Shown here: positions 13,311 to 13,785 of the stretch, one piece after another
Position numbering within the stretch: the first letter of the stretch is position 1
Layout of the letters: every line of letters begins with the position of its first letter
DNA from: Candidatus Stahliibacteriota bacterium
GTDB lineage: Bacteria; Hydrothermota; Tepidihabitantia; SM23-42
DNA: 13,785 bases
Assembly: GCA_030670605.1 (NCBI GenBank)
Contig: DAOVBK010000011.1
Span: 1 to 13,785 of the forward strand
Reading direction: 5' to 3'
Program-made: the position numbers and the translations under genes
The notes under the pieces: model-generated
Seen by the model: only the letters and a program-made list of their open reading frames with translations
The model's database searches: none
What the model was told of the DNA's origin: nothing

Positions 13311-13785
13311 ATGCCATTTCTTAGAAAGAAAGTTTATGCCTGCGCAGGGTACTACACTGTATCACTCGGCAGTGGTAGAAAAGAGTTTCATCCAAAAAAA
13401 CCTCGTCCTGGAATAGAACATTACATCAAGGATGCGGGTCTTGGCTCAATTGGGCAGACAAAGAATCCAGAAAATATCGATGAGGGTGTCATTGGTAATT
13501 TTGTTGCTGAGCGATTCTGTCATCAGGGTAATCTGGGCGGGTTTTTACCGTACGTCCATGAGACATTTCAATACAAACCATGTATACGTGTTGAGGGTGC
13601 GTGTGATTCAGGTGGACTTGCACTCGTAACATCGATAAAGACGATCCTTGCCGACATGGCAGAGGTGATTCTCTGTATCGGTGTCGAGATACAGAATTCT
13701 GTGAAGGCAATTTACGGCGCTGATTATCTCGCTGCAGCTGGTTGGTACTCGGGTGAGAGAAAGAACGGGCATGCATACTTTTTCC
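13311..13785 (+). CDS. second thiolase family protein, 5' part
   Basis: The frame from ATG 13311 stays open to the window end (158 codons); the gene is cut by the boundary. GGGAGG (13301-13306) lies five bases before the ATG. CIRVEGACDSGGLAL (91-105) carries the thiolase nucleophile, Cys98, and MAEVILCIGVEIQNS (116-130) matches the following core strand. The N-terminus (FLRKKVYACAGYYTVSLGSG) differs clearly from the thiolase at 3346, so it is a separate subfamily of the SCP2-thiolase type. Following crotonase and 3-hydroxyacyl-CoA dehydrogenase, it probably cleaves 3-ketoacyl-CoA or forms it from two acyl-CoAs. Conserved histidines lie outside the window, so activity cannot be checked here. 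Confidence 0.85.
   Translation, partial: MPFLRKKVYACAGYYTVSLGSGRKEFHPKKPRPGIEHYIKDAGLGSIGQTKNPENIDEGVIGNFVAERFCHQGNLGGFLPYVHETFQYKPCIRVEGACDSGGLALVTSIKTILADMAEVILCIGVEIQNSVKAIYGADYLAAAGWYSGERKNGHAYFF

Overview
The window is one continuous, co-directional (+ strand) run of acyl-CoA and amino-acid metabolism genes: 12 complete and 2 edge-truncated coding regions, with no RNA gene and no CRISPR array. Most starts have strong Shine-Dalgarno (SD) motifs (AAGGAGG or AAGGGGG). TAA, TAG and TGA are all used as stops, and base composition is moderate (estimated by eye in the mid-40s % GC). This fits an uncultured bacterium rather than an archaeon, although the HMG-CoA synthase / thiolase / DUF35 trio is of the archaeal type. 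The combination of archaeal-type HMG-CoA synthase, a GxxExxY gene and palindromic spacer repeats reminds me of candidate phyla such as WOR-3/Stahlbacteria. That assignment is from memory and weak.

Layout: (1) 3' end of methylmalonyl-CoA epimerase. (2) A spacer with a 99-bp CCCCGTTAGAA-bounded element and a GC-rich hairpin. (3) A PLP trans-sulfuration-family lyase, probably methionine gamma-lyase. (4) HMG-CoA synthase, a GxxExxY protein wedged in with its own inverted-repeat flanks, SCP2-type thiolase, and a DUF35 zinc-ribbon/OB-fold protein. (5) Methylcrotonyl-CoA carboxylase beta subunit, a small cupin, LiuC-type methylglutaconyl-CoA hydratase, then a biotin-dependent carboxylase alpha chain broken into a biotin carboxylase ORF and a biotin carrier ORF in different frames. 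(6) An IscU/NifU-like Fe-S scaffold. (7) Crotonase, a large 3-hydroxyacyl-CoA dehydrogenase, and the first 158 codons of a second thiolase.

How the genes fit: carboxylase (beta, biotin carboxylase and carrier) plus LiuC would convert 3-methylcrotonyl-CoA to 3-methylglutaconyl-CoA and then HMG-CoA, the middle of leucine degradation. No HMG-CoA lyase is visible. HMG-CoA instead meets the synthase/thiolase/DUF35 module that in archaea joins acetyl-CoA units. Crotonase, dehydrogenase and thiolase form a C4/beta-oxidation-like set. Methionine gamma-lyase and the epimerase fit the 2-oxobutyrate, propionyl-CoA, methylmalonyl-CoA route. The whole looks like a region for amino-acid and branched-acid oxidation or synthesis; direction cannot be read from DNA.

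The spacers are unusual. No gap exceeds about 260 bases. All but two of the longer gaps hold a member of one of several imperfect-palindrome families: A (four copies, each ending in a small hairpin with changed but mostly still-pairing bases just before the SD or start), B (four copies), C (two copies of 99 bp) and D (flanks of the GxxExxY gene). The two spacers around iscU carry none that I can see.
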